NCBI RefSeq assembly: GCF_018860545.1
Contig: NZ_JAHKPN010000011.1
Coordinates: 496,001-560,000, forward strand
Origin: Winogradskyella psychrotolerans
Lineage (GTDB): Bacteria > Bacteroidota > Bacteroidia > Flavobacteriales > Flavobacteriaceae
Direction: 5' to 3'
Length of the DNA: 64,000 nucleotides
This document shows, piece after piece, positions 46,385-55,020 of this stretch. Positions within the stretch are counted from its first letter, which is position 1; every line of letters begins with the position of its first letter. A model generated the notes under the pieces. The model was given only the letters and a program-made list of their open reading frames with translations. It did not search any database and was not told the origin of the DNA. Made by a program: the position numbers and the translations under genes.

Positions 46385-47353
46385 ATGAGTTACCTAGAAG
46401 CAACAAACAATTTATACAAAGAAGCCGCATTGACACCTGATGTAGGCTTATGTTGTACTACAAATCCGATTTGGGAATTACCAGGTTTAAAAATTCCTAA
46501 AATCATGCAGGAAATGAATTACGGTTGTGGTTCTACAGTCCATGCACGCGATTTAACGAACAACCCAAAAATGCTTTATGTTGGTGTTGGAGGTGGCATG
46601 GAGTTATTACAATTCTCATATTTCAACAGACAAAAAGGTGGTGTAATTGGAATTGATGTAGTTGATGAAATGTTGGAAGCCTCTCGTAAAAATTTTAAAG
46701 AAGCTGAAGCACAAAACGATTGGTTTCATTCTGAATTTGTAGATCTTAAAAAAGGAGATGCTATGCATCTTCCGGTCGAAGATAATAGTATCGACGTGGC
46801 TGCGCAAAATTGTTTATTCAACATTTTTAAAGCGGATGATTTAAAAAAAGCGATTGCAGAAATGTATCGTGTTTTAAAACCTCATGGTCGTTTAGTAATG
46901 AGCGATCCTACTTGTGAGCAACCCATGAATGACGAATTAAGAAACGACGATCGTCTGAGAGCCCTTTGTTTAAGTGGAAGTTTACCAATTGCAGACTACG
47001 TAAAAGCATTAACGGATGCTGGTTTTGGTACTATTGAAATTAGAGCCCGAAAACCATATAGAATTCTTGATCCTAAAAATTACCCAACAGATCAATTGAT
47101 CTATATCGAATCCATAGAAGTCGCAGCTATTAAAGATCCAATGCCAGAAGATGGACCATGTGTTTTTACAGGAAAAGCCGCCATTTATTATGGAGACGAC
47201 GACTATTTTGATGATAACGCAGGACATATTTTATTAAAAAATCAGCCCTTAGCAATTTGCGATAAAACAGCTGGAGCATTACAAGCTATAGGTAGAGATG
47301 ATATTTATTTCTCTGAATCTACGTTCCATTACGATGATGGAGGTTGTTGTTAG
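46385..47353 (+). CDS. arsM: arsenosugar biosynthesis arsenite methyltransferase ArsM
   Basis: SAM-dependent methyltransferase that methylates arsenite to the mono- and dimethyl forms used by ArsS. The 322-residue protein has the SAM-binding YVGVGGGMELLQF near residue 65, IGIDVVDEM, and a series of thiols suited to As(III): the pair Cys23-Cys24 (GLCCTTNPIWELPG), Cys48 and a C-terminal GGCC. I choose the ATG at 46385; an upstream TTG at 46370 lies in a repeat. It comes after the phosphorylase gene and before a fatty-acid-hydroxylase-type gene, in the same orientation as arsS. Confidence 0.92.
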   Translation: MSYLEATNNLYKEAALTPDVGLCCTTNPIWELPGLKIPKIMQEMNYGCGSTVHARDLTNNPKMLYVGVGGGMELLQFSYFNRQKGGVIGIDVVDEMLEASRKNFKEAEAQNDWFHSEFVDLKKGDAMHLPVEDNSIDVAAQNCLFNIFKADDLKKAIAEMYRVLKPHGRLVMSDPTCEQPMNDELRNDDRLRALCLSGSLPIADYVKALTDAGFGTIEIRARKPYRILDPKNYPTDQLIYIESIEVAAIKDPMPEDGPCVFTGKAAIYYGDDDYFDDNAGHILLKNQPLAICDKTAGALQAIGRDDIYFSESTFHYDDGGCC

Positions 47354-47453
47354 GCGATAATCGCCATTTAATTATTTAAGGACTTAGCAGGTTTTAAAAA
47401 TCTAGCAAGTCTAAATGCATAAAAAGAGATTGCTGCCTTCGCAGGAATGAGAA
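47354..47453. repeat. repeat-filled gap with three small hairpins
   Basis: A GGCGA/TCGCC hairpin overlaps the arsM stop (47353-47365), an imperfect inverted repeat follows (47381-47412), and a copy of the ATTCCTGC-type palindrome lies at 47426-47448 in inverted orientation to the copies at 36662-36720. No promoter was recognised. Confidence 0.6.
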
Positions 47454-48353
47454 ATGGAAAAATACCTAGACATATTCACAAAATCATATTCCAATTACTG
47501 GAACTACCTGAAATATGAACTCATTGATCTTAACCATTGGGACAATTTTTTCTATGGCCTTATTATAATTTCAATTGCCGTATGGCTCTTAGAAATAGCG
47601 TTTCCATGGCGAAAAGAGCAAGCGCTTTTTAGAAAAGATTTCTGGTTAGACACCTTTTATATGTTCTTCAATTTCTTTCTTTTAAATCTCATTATACTCA
47701 TTGCTTTGTCGAATACGGTTTCGGAAGTATTCAATGATATTTTAGGAGTTGTTGGCTTGTCACTTTCAAGTTTTCAACTTTTTGATGTGAAAACATTACC
47801 TAAATGGTTAGGCTTATTTATCCTTTTTATCGTGTCGGATTTTGTGCAGTGGAATACGCATCGGCTTTTACACCGTTTTGAATGGCTTTGGAATTTCCAC
47901 AAAGTACACCACAGCATAAAAGAAATGGGATTTGCAGGGCATTTACGATATCACTGGATGGAACCTATTGTTTATAAAACCATATTATACGTTCCGCTTG
48001 CTATAATTGGCGGATTTGACGCGCAAGATGTGGCCATCGTCTATTTCTTTAATATTGCTATTGGCCATTTAAACCATGCGAATTTGGGCTGGGATTATGG
48101 AATTTTAAAATACATTTTCAACAATCCAAAGATGCACATTTGGCATCACGTTAAAGAATTACCGAAAGGAGAACGGTTTGGTGTGAATTTTGGAATCACC
48201 TTAAGCCTTTGGGATTATTTATTTAAAACCGATTACATTCCACATGATGGCAGAGATATTGAAATCGGTTTTGAGGATGATGAAAACTTCCCCAAAGATT
48301 TTATGAGTCAATCTGCATATCCTGCATTTCAACGCAAGCGGAAAACGAAATAA
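47454..48353 (+). CDS. sterol desaturase / fatty-acid hydroxylase superfamily membrane protein
   Basis: Integral membrane di-iron enzyme of the fatty acid hydroxylase superfamily, 299 residues with four or five hydrophobic helices. The histidine boxes are readable: His136 and His140 (NTHRLLH), His149-x-x-His152-His153 (FHKVHHS), and a later HIWHHVKEL near residue 227. Such enzymes hydroxylate or desaturate lipids or cleave ether bonds. It lies between arsM and the DUF547 gene, so a lipid-linked step such as handling an arsenolipid is conceivable, but this is inference; ordinary membrane-lipid modification is equally possible. Confidence 0.87.
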   Translation: MEKYLDIFTKSYSNYWNYLKYELIDLNHWDNFFYGLIIISIAVWLLEIAFPWRKEQALFRKDFWLDTFYMFFNFFLLNLIILIALSNTVSEVFNDILGVVGLSLSSFQLFDVKTLPKWLGLFILFIVSDFVQWNTHRLLHRFEWLWNFHKVHHSIKEMGFAGHLRYHWMEPIVYKTILYVPLAIIGGFDAQDVAIVYFFNIAIGHLNHANLGWDYGILKYIFNNPKMHIWHHVKELPKGERFGVNFGITLSLWDYLFKTDYIPHDGRDIEIGFEDDENFPKDFMSQSAYPAFQRKRKTK

Positions 48354-48363
48354 TAAAAAATAT

Positions 48364-49149
48364 ATGACATATTTATCAGTATTAATTATCACTTTAATAT
48401 TCACTTTGCCGTGTTGTGGATTGCAACAAGTAACTCAAAATCCAATTCATAAAACCGAAGTCGCAGATTCATTAGAATTTCGTCAACATCTTACAAAGAA
48501 AGAAGGTGATCTGCATACATTATTTGATGAATTATTACAAAAATATGTTTCTAAAAACGGTAATGTAGATTATGTTGGTTTCAAAATGTCTCATGGTCAG
48601 TTACTTGGATATATCAGCATCTTGAGTCAATTATACCCAAGGTTAGACGAAATTTCTAGAGAAGAAAAACTCGCCTATTGGATTAACGCTTACAATGCTT
48701 TAACCATAGATTTAATTCTAAGAAACTACCCAACAAAAAGCATTAAAGACATTAAAGATCCTTGGGATCAACGCTTATGGAAATTTGGTGATAACTGGCA
48801 AAATCTAAATGATATTGAGCATAAGATTCTTAGACACATGGATGAACCTAGAATACATTTCGCTATTGTTTGTGCGTCTATATCGTGTCCGAAATTGCAA
48901 AATGAAGCTTTTACTGCTTCAAACTTGGACGCACAATTAACCAAAGCCACAAAAGAATTTTTAGCGGATTCAACTAAAAACAAACTTTCAAAAGACGACA
49001 TAAAAATCTCAAAAATATTTAAGTGGTTTAAAAAAGATTTTGAGCAAAATGGAAGTTTAATTGATTTTCTAAATCAATATTCAGACGTTACAATTTCAGA
49101 TTCGGCTAAGAAAAGTTACACGGATTATAATTGGGGTTTGAATGATTAA
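48364..49149 (+). CDS. DUF547-domain exported protein
   Basis: A 261-residue protein with an N-terminal signal peptide (residues 1 to about 17, ending in LPCCG, possibly a lipobox). The body carries the DUF547 hallmark YWINAYNALTIDLILRNYP near residue 100 and FAIVCASISCPKLQNEAF near residue 162. The biochemical role of DUF547 in bacteria is unknown to me. It follows the fatty-acid-hydroxylase-type gene by 10 bp and precedes the last glycosyltransferase of the cluster by 33 bp, so it is probably part of the same unit. Confidence 0.87.
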   Translation: MTYLSVLIITLIFTLPCCGLQQVTQNPIHKTEVADSLEFRQHLTKKEGDLHTLFDELLQKYVSKNGNVDYVGFKMSHGQLLGYISILSQLYPRLDEISREEKLAYWINAYNALTIDLILRNYPTKSIKDIKDPWDQRLWKFGDNWQNLNDIEHKILRHMDEPRIHFAIVCASISCPKLQNEAFTASNLDAQLTKATKEFLADSTKNKLSKDDIKISKIFKWFKKDFEQNGSLIDFLNQYSDVTISDSAKKSYTDYNWGLND

Positions 49150-49182
49150 AACTAAGACTTCAAGTTTTTCGTAGATACCAAT

Positions 49183-49965
49183 ATGATAAGTATTATTATT
49201 CCTGTTTTAAACGAAGCTGAACGTATTGGTGATGTATTGACGCATCTTTTTGAGAATTCTGATGCTGCTCATATTTCTGAAATTATTGTAGTGGATGGTG
49301 GAAGTACGGATGGGACTCAGGATATGGTTAAAAACTTTGTTACTTCAAGCGATTCTAAACAACGTGAAGAATTGTATCGAGAAGCTAATGGGAATGTTCT
49401 CGATACAAAATTTCAAAAAAATAATTTCACTCGAACTGACATACAACTCATTCATTCAGAAAAAGGCAGAGCAAAACAAATGAACCTTGGCGCAAAGCTT
49501 GCAACTGGAAATATTTTATATTTTCTTCATGCTGATTCTTTTCCTCCAAAACATTTTGATCAACTCATTATAGATGAAATAAATAAAGGGAATAAAGCAG
49601 GTTGCTTTAGAATGCAGTTTGACAGCAATCATTGGTGGCTGCGTTTAGCGAGTTGGTTCACTCAATTTTCTTGGCGTGCTTGCAGAGGTGGAGACCAAAG
49701 TCAGTTTATAACCAAAACACTGTTTAACGACATTGGTGGTTATGACGAAAATTATATCATTTATGAAGACAACATATTAATTAACGAGCTCTATGCGCGA
49801 AAAGAATATGTGGTTATCAATAAAAAAATTATTACCTCAGCACGACTCTATCGTAAACAAGGAGTTTGGACATTGCAGTATCACTTCTGGATGATATATG
49901 TAAAGAAATGGTTTGGTGCTTCGGCTGATGATTTGCTGGCTTATTATAAGAAGTATGTGTGTTAA
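49183..49965 (+). CDS. TIGR04283-type arsenosugar biosynthesis glycosyltransferase with in-frame repeat insertion
   Basis: GT2-family glycosyltransferase of 260 residues, about 30 longer than I expect for the family. The N-terminal MISIIIPVLNEAERIGDVL and VVDGGSTDGTQDMV (residues 37-50) and the later LIHSEKGRAKQMNLGAKLATG (from residue 89) are standard GT2 motifs, followed by FRACRGGDQ-like and EDN segments. Between them, residues 53-86 are encoded by a 102-nt palindromic repeat that does not resemble the family. The reading frame is uninterrupted. It ends the arsenosugar cluster. Whether the insert is tolerated as a surface loop is unknown. Confidence 0.88.
   Translation: MISIIIPVLNEAERIGDVLTHLFENSDAAHISEIIVVDGGSTDGTQDMVKNFVTSSDSKQREELYREANGNVLDTKFQKNNFTRTDIQLIHSEKGRAKQMNLGAKLATGNILYFLHADSFPPKHFDQLIIDEINKGNKAGCFRMQFDSNHWWLRLASWFTQFSWRACRGGDQSQFITKTLFNDIGGYDENYIIYEDNILINELYARKEYVVINKKIITSARLYRKQGVWTLQYHFWMIYVKKWFGASADDLLAYYKKYVC
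49339..49440. repeat. palindromic repeat element inside a coding sequence (copy B)
   Basis: A 102-nt element, exactly 34 codons, occupying codons 53-86 of the glycosyltransferase gene. It has a perfect 12-bp hairpin (49372-49383 with 49397-49408), a 3' arm ACTCGAACTGAC (49429-49440) and a decayed 5' arm beginning GTTACTTCAAGC (49339-49350). Positions 49397-49440 match the intergenic copy at 20561-20604 in 40 of 44 bases with no gap. Confidence 0.85.
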
Positions 49966-50092
49966 ATTGTTCTGCAAAGTTTTAAAAACCTTGTAGGATA
50001 AAGGCACTTATTAAGAGGTTTATTTATGTCTCAGCAAACTCAATGAAACCTACAAGGAGTCCTCGTACCTCGGAAACACCTTGCAGGTTTGA
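49966..50092. repeat. CCTTGTAGG-type repeat cluster between convergent genes
   Basis: Three copies of the unit occur: CCTTGTAGG (49989-49997), its complement CCTACAAGG (50049-50057) and a variant CCTTGCAGG (50079-50087). The first two form a 9-bp inverted repeat and the second and third an imperfect one. The convergent position suggests terminator function; the same unit occurs at 32644-32684. Confidence 0.6.
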
Positions 50093-50824
50093 CTATTTTT
50101 TGTTCCGGCCCAACTCATCAGGATACAAATCCATAAGCTTATCGCTTTGAAAAACTTCTTTTGTATCAATATCAATAGCCGATAATTTTCCTGTAAACGT
50201 TGCGCCTGTATCTACATCCCAGACGTTAGCAGCATGCATAGGCTTATCTTTACCAAAATTAATGGTAGGTGTATGACCAATATAAATTTCGGAATAATGC
50301 TTCAACCGGTTGGGATAAAGTTTAGAGTTTTTCTCTATTCGTTGATCCATCGTTAATGCCATTTCCCAGAGCGTCCTATCAAAATAGAAGTTTTCTTTGT
50401 GCAATTCGCGTTCCACACCATGCATAGACGTAAATCCGGCATGCACAAATAATCGATTTTCTGAATCCATATGATATAAAGGCATGCTTTCAAAAAAATC
50501 GAGATGCTCTAATTTCTCTTCCTTAGAAAATCCATCATAACTTTCTATGGTTTCTTTACCTCCATTTTTAAACCAAACATCATTCACGGTACCATAAGCC
50601 AACCACTGTTCGCACCAAATATCATGATTACCTTTAATGAAAATACATGTGTTTGTTTTAGATAAATCAATGAGATACTGAATGACTTGTGCCGCTTCAC
50701 TCCAACCATCCACATAATCCCCTAAGAAGATTAATGCATCATCAGAACTCACATTTGCGCGTTCTACGACCTGAATTAAACCTCTTAACCCACCGTGAAT
50801 ATCTCCTATTGCTAACGTTCGCAT
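50093..50824 (-). CDS. metallophosphoesterase, serine/threonine phosphatase-like
   Basis: Calcineurin-like phosphoesterase of 243 residues with a full two-metal site: GDIHGGLRGL at residues 7-16, GDYVDGW near residue 37, GNHDIW near residue 65, and later FVHAGF and YIGHTPT. This pattern is typical of the PrpA/ApaH-like protein phosphatase group. It contrasts with the altered calcineurin-like protein in the arsenosugar cluster. It stands alone on the minus strand, with a possible CAAAGCTA (TAGCTTTG on the minus strand) promoter element upstream. Its substrate is unknown. Confidence 0.88.
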   Translation of the reverse strand: MRTLAIGDIHGGLRGLIQVVERANVSSDDALIFLGDYVDGWSEAAQVIQYLIDLSKTNTCIFIKGNHDIWCEQWLAYGTVNDVWFKNGGKETIESYDGFSKEEKLEHLDFFESMPLYHMDSENRLFVHAGFTSMHGVERELHKENFYFDRTLWEMALTMDQRIEKNSKLYPNRLKHYSEIYIGHTPTINFGKDKPMHAANVWDVDTGATFTGKLSAIDIDTKEVFQSDKLMDLYPDELGRNKK

Positions 50825-50841
50825 ATAATTTCGATTTTCAT

Positions 50842-50849
50842 CAAAGCTA
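50842..50849 (-). promoter_or_regulatory. possible Bacteroidota -7 promoter element
   Basis: TAGCTTTG on the minus strand fits the TAnnTTTG consensus of Bacteroidota promoters and lies about 18 bp upstream of the phosphoesterase ATG. A matching -33 TTG was not clear, so this is a weak call. Confidence 0.35.
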
Positions 50850-51008
50850 AAATTTAATTTTTAATTAAGACAGACTTAATTTGAATTCTTAATTTTTCTT
50901 AAAGTTGTTAAACTTTAGATAAAACTAACTTAATAAAACATTAAATCGGGTTTCTAAACTCTACAAATCTAATACTTTGGCTGTCAATCAACCAACCCAT
51001 ACATCATC

Positions 51009-52541
51009 ATGCAAATCAATCAAATCATCATTGCACTTGCGCTAATATTAGCGTCGCAATCTTACGGACAGCAAACCTTTTCTTCAACTTTACTAGATGC
51101 AAAAACAGAGTTACCCATCCCTTTTGCAACCATTCAGTTTAATTCTAAAACTGGAGTCATAAGTAATGATAATGGAGAGTTTAACATCAGTATTAATCGT
51201 GCTGTAAAAGCAACCGACTCATTAATGATAAGTTGTTTGGGATATGAAGAAAAACGCGTGCCCCTTTTAAATTTTAACTATTCCACGATTTATTTAACCT
51301 CAAAAACCTTCGATCTATCTGAAGTATTAGTGACTAATAAAACCTACACGATAGACGAAATCCTAGATAAAATAAAAGCAGGATTGGCCGTTAATTACAA
51401 TTACAGTTACAATAAACGAAAACTGTTTTACCGGACATCTTACTACACAGCTATGGATAAATATGATGTTAATATAGAAACATCAACAATTCCCGAATTT
51501 AATCAGCAATTTATAGATAGCTTACTTCAGATTATGCCTAAAGAGAACAGTAATCATACTGAAATATTAGGTGAACTCTATGGTGAAATAGAAGCTGAAT
51601 CGTTTCAAAAAATGGACATCCTTAAGGCCTGTCGTTTATATGATAAATCAAAGGATATTAACTTAGATAACTACGAAAAACGGTTCAACGAAATTTTCAG
51701 AAAGTATGTAAAACGCGATTCGTATTTTAAAATTAAATCGGGTTGGTTTAGTGTAAAAGAAGAGATGGATTCTTCGCTATTTGGAGATGACAATGAGAAA
51801 GAAGCAGCCGCAACTGATGCTATATTGGCGGAACAAAAGAAAAAAGATTCCATTCGGAAAATCGGTTTTTTACATTGGAAAAAGATGATGATTCATAATT
51901 TTGAAAACAATAATTTTATAGATGAGGACAATGACCTCAACTTTATACATAAATCACGACGCTATGACTTTGAAATAGCAGATTATGCGTATATCAATGA
52001 TATGTTTGTGTATGTGATTCCTTTTAAACCAAAACGAAATGAGGATTTTGCTGGTACTATGTATGTCAACACAGAAGATTTCGCCGTGATACGAGTTGAT
52101 TATAAAAATGTAAATCCACTTAGTAAGTTTTCTTTACTTGGCATTTCGATGCGGAAATACTTAAAAGAAGGCACTATAATCTTTCAGAAAAATGACAATG
52201 ACAAATACACTTTAAAATACAGAGATGAAACTTTAGGGCAACAAGTAGGAATAAAGCGTCCTTTTAAAATTGTTGAAAAGAATAAAAATGTAAAAGGCCG
52301 ACGTAAACAAAATGAACTCAAAGGTGATATTCATTTTATCGTTAAAAACATTGAAAAAACGGAACTCATCGTTTTTGAAACTAATGCTATTTCTGAATCT
52401 GATTTTAATACCTTTAAAGAAAAAGCATATGTTACACCAACCCAACTCAATCAATACGATCCTGAGTTTTGGAAAGGTTATAATATTATAGAACCTAATA
52501 AAGCGATTAAGGATTTTAAGGTGCTAGAAAGTGAGGACTAA
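51009..52541 (+). CDS. CarboxypepD_reg-like domain exported protein
   Basis: A 510-residue exported protein with a signal peptide ending near residue 21 (SQSYGQQ), then a carboxypeptidase regulatory-like beta-sandwich at about residues 24-105 (AKTELPIPFATIQFNSKTG). The larger C-terminal part, rich in lysine and aspartate, matches nothing I recognise beyond the general Bacteroidota group annotated as carboxypeptidase-like regulatory domain-containing proteins. There is no plug or barrel, so it is not a TonB receptor. It stands alone between two minus-strand genes; function unknown. Confidence 0.82.
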   Translation: MQINQIIIALALILASQSYGQQTFSSTLLDAKTELPIPFATIQFNSKTGVISNDNGEFNISINRAVKATDSLMISCLGYEEKRVPLLNFNYSTIYLTSKTFDLSEVLVTNKTYTIDEILDKIKAGLAVNYNYSYNKRKLFYRTSYYTAMDKYDVNIETSTIPEFNQQFIDSLLQIMPKENSNHTEILGELYGEIEAESFQKMDILKACRLYDKSKDINLDNYEKRFNEIFRKYVKRDSYFKIKSGWFSVKEEMDSSLFGDDNEKEAAATDAILAEQKKKDSIRKIGFLHWKKMMIHNFENNNFIDEDNDLNFIHKSRRYDFEIADYAYINDMFVYVIPFKPKRNEDFAGTMYVNTEDFAVIRVDYKNVNPLSKFSLLGISMRKYLKEGTIIFQKNDNDKYTLKYRDETLGQQVGIKRPFKIVEKNKNVKGRRKQNELKGDIHFIVKNIEKTELIVFETNAISESDFNTFKEKAYVTPTQLNQYDPEFWKGYNIIEPNKAIKDFKVLESED

Positions 52542-52613
52542 ATCAATATGCATGTAACCATTTTTCTAAAAAAGCATCCTTGTAGTCGCTTCAAAAGGAC
52601 AGTTTGAATCACA

Positions 52614-53618
52614 CTATTCTTGATAACGTACTTTAATAATTTGCTCCACAGGTTTATTTTGTGGAGTAAATTGATTGTCTTTCATACCACCAGCGTCATG
52701 GTGTTTTATAAACCATTTCCATAAGTAACCACCTGCAAACCACTCTTCATCCCAAACAGCCTCAAACAAAGCCTGCGTAGCATTACTTTGAGCTTCTAGA
52801 TTTACAGACGTCATAGAACGATCGTATCGCCAAGGTTCTTTTCCTGAATAATCAACACTGCGGTAGCCAAATTCTGTGAATACAATTGGTCGGTTTAATT
52901 TTTCTGAAAATTCCTTTAAGCCCATTTTATGTTTTTCCCATCCTTTTAAACAATCTTCTATCGAAGGGGTTTGCATATCGCTCACCGGGAAATAAGCATC
53001 GATACCTATATAATCTAATTCAGCCCAAAAAGGTGTTCTCCAAAATTCGTCCCAATTGGCTGCGTAAGTTAATTTCCCAGTATAAACCGATCTGATACTT
53101 TTAATAAGTTGATGCCAATACTCTGGCCTGTTTTTAACGAATGTTTCAAGTTCGGTACCAATGCAGAATACTTCCACGTTTAATTCTTCAGCTAATTCGG
53201 CATATTCCAATATAAAATTAGAGTACGAGGTCTCAAAAACCTTCCAATCGGCTTCCGAATTCATTTCTAATAAGCCCGTAAACACACCATGACTAACCCA
53301 TATTTGCGGTTTTATCATCACTTCAATATGCTCTTTGTGTAACGCTTCTATGTACTGTTTGGCACCAGCTCTAGTTTCCCCAAACCACTGACGATCGGTG
53401 TTATGTATAATTTCAGGATGATTTATATCTCTTATAAATCCAAAAGGCATTATGGCAGCAGCATTGGCATTTACATTCACCACAGGTTTGGTATGTGTAC
53501 TATCAATAGCGTGTCTAGACGCCACAAAACTGACACCATTTATTTTTAAAGGCTTGTATTTTGCCGCTGAACAACTTATAAAAAAGACGCTAAAAAGGAT
53601 GTAAAAAAGAGTTCGCAT
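52614..53618 (-). CDS. GH113-like glycoside hydrolase lipoprotein
   Basis: A 334-residue TIM-barrel protein with a lipoprotein signal (FFISCSAAKYKP, Cys16). CIGTELETFVKNRPEYW near residue 150 and FTEFGYRSVDYSG near residue 250 supply two glutamates in the arrangement of clan GH-A acid/base and nucleophile; IGIDAYFPV lies between. I recognise the layout as GH113 (beta-mannanase-like) and related Bacteroidota proteins, but the substrate is uncertain. It is a single gene, divergent from the FAD oxidoreductase gene with a 95-bp gap, and is not part of a polysaccharide utilisation locus. Confidence 0.78.
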   Translation of the reverse strand: MRTLFYILFSVFFISCSAAKYKPLKINGVSFVASRHAIDSTHTKPVVNVNANAAAIMPFGFIRDINHPEIIHNTDRQWFGETRAGAKQYIEALHKEHIEVMIKPQIWVSHGVFTGLLEMNSEADWKVFETSYSNFILEYAELAEELNVEVFCIGTELETFVKNRPEYWHQLIKSIRSVYTGKLTYAANWDEFWRTPFWAELDYIGIDAYFPVSDMQTPSIEDCLKGWEKHKMGLKEFSEKLNRPIVFTEFGYRSVDYSGKEPWRYDRSMTSVNLEAQSNATQALFEAVWDEEWFAGGYLWKWFIKHHDAGGMKDNQFTPQNKPVEQIIKVRYQE

Positions 53619-53713
53619 ACTGTAAAATTATGCCTAAATTTAAAGAAATTCGGCTTTTTGAATAAGGTTTTAACAAAAGCTTCGACCTATAGCCTATTAA
53701 TAACAACTTTTTA

Positions 53714-55018
53714 ATGGAACATATTGTAATTATTGGCAACGGCATTTCTGGTGTTACGCTCGCAAGACATATCAGAAAATTATCAGACAAAAAAATAACG
53801 ATCGTCTCTGCCGAAACCGATTATTTCTTCTCACGTACCGCCTTAATGTATGTGTATATGGGTCATATGAAGTTTGAACACACACAACCTTACGAAAACT
53901 GGTTCTGGAAAAAGAATAGAATAGAACTCAAAAAAGGGTATGTAAAACAAGTTGAAACCGCTAGCAAAACACTTCATTTTGCTGAAGGAGATACGCTTCA
54001 ATTCGATAAATTAATTATTGCCACCGGAAGTAAACCGAATAAATTTGGTTGGCCAGGGCAAGATTTAAATGGAGTTATGGGTATGTATCATAAACAAGAT
54101 TTAGAGGCTCTTGAAACCTATGCACCTAACAAAGACGTGTGTAAACGCGCTGTAATTGTTGGTGGTGGATTAATCGGCATTGAATTAGCAGAAATGTTGA
54201 ATTCTAGAAGTATTCCTGTAACGTTTTTGGTTCGTGAATCTAGTTTTTGGAATGGTGTTTTACCACAAGGTGAAAGTGAAATGATTAATAGACATATCAA
54301 AAATCATCATATCGATTTACGATTATCTACCAACTTAAAAGAAATAAAGTCGGATGACAACGGAAACGTCAAATCTGTAATCATTGAAGAAACAGGTGAA
54401 GAACTCGACTGCAATGTGGTTGGATTAACCGCAGGAGTGACTCCGAATATAGATTTTTTAAAAAATTCTGAAATTGAATTAGGACGTGGAGTGAAAGTGA
54501 ATCGGTATTTAGAAACGAACATCCCAGATATTTATGCTATTGGTGATTGTGCCGAGCAGCATGAAGCCATTGGCAACCGACGCCCTATTGAAGCCGTTTG
54601 GTACACAGGTCGTATGATGGGTGAAACTTTAGCACAAACCATTTGCGGAAATAAAATGGCATACAACCCAGGCCATTGGTTTAATTCTGCTAAATTTTTA
54701 GATATCGAATATCAAACTTATGGTTGGGTATTTGGCGAACGCGGACGACCAGAATACGAAAAACATTTCCATTGGAAACATGAAGACGACACCAAGTGTA
54801 TTACCGTTGCGTTTCATAAAGACACCAATGAGTTTTTAGGAATAAATACTTTCGGAATTAGAATGCGCCATGAAGTTTTTGACCGATGGCTCACCGAAAA
54901 ACGGGACATAGATTATGTAATGCATCATCTAAGCGAAGCTAATTTTGATCCTGAGTTTTATTCAAGATTTGAAAACGAAATTTTAAAAGCCTACACTAAC
55001 CAATTACAAACTGCATAA
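53714..55018 (+). CDS. FAD/NAD(P)-dependent oxidoreductase
   Basis: Pyridine nucleotide-disulfide oxidoreductase-fold flavoprotein of 434 residues. The N-terminal FAD motif GNGISGVTLARHIRK starts at residue 7, the NAD(P) motif VIVGGGLIGIELAEML is near residue 149, and the closing DIYAIGDCAEQHE is near residue 272. There is no redox-active CxxxxC pair, so it resembles ferredoxin or rubredoxin reductases. Two bases separate its stop from the membrane polyferredoxin gene, which it probably serves as electron partner. The overall reaction of the pair is unknown. Confidence 0.85.
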   Translation: MEHIVIIGNGISGVTLARHIRKLSDKKITIVSAETDYFFSRTALMYVYMGHMKFEHTQPYENWFWKKNRIELKKGYVKQVETASKTLHFAEGDTLQFDKLIIATGSKPNKFGWPGQDLNGVMGMYHKQDLEALETYAPNKDVCKRAVIVGGGLIGIELAEMLNSRSIPVTFLVRESSFWNGVLPQGESEMINRHIKNHHIDLRLSTNLKEIKSDDNGNVKSVIIEETGEELDCNVVGLTAGVTPNIDFLKNSEIELGRGVKVNRYLETNIPDIYAIGDCAEQHEAIGNRRPIEAVWYTGRMMGETLAQTICGNKMAYNPGHWFNSAKFLDIEYQTYGWVFGERGRPEYEKHFHWKHEDDTKCITVAFHKDTNEFLGINTFGIRMRHEVFDRWLTEKRDIDYVMHHLSEANFDPEFYSRFENEILKAYTNQLQTA

Positions 55019-55020
55019 TA

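Noticed and set aside
50049..50087. Possible CRISPR-like direct repeats
   Set aside because: The units are 9-12 bp, alternate in orientation and have unequal spacing, so they are short palindromic repeats, not a CRISPR array.
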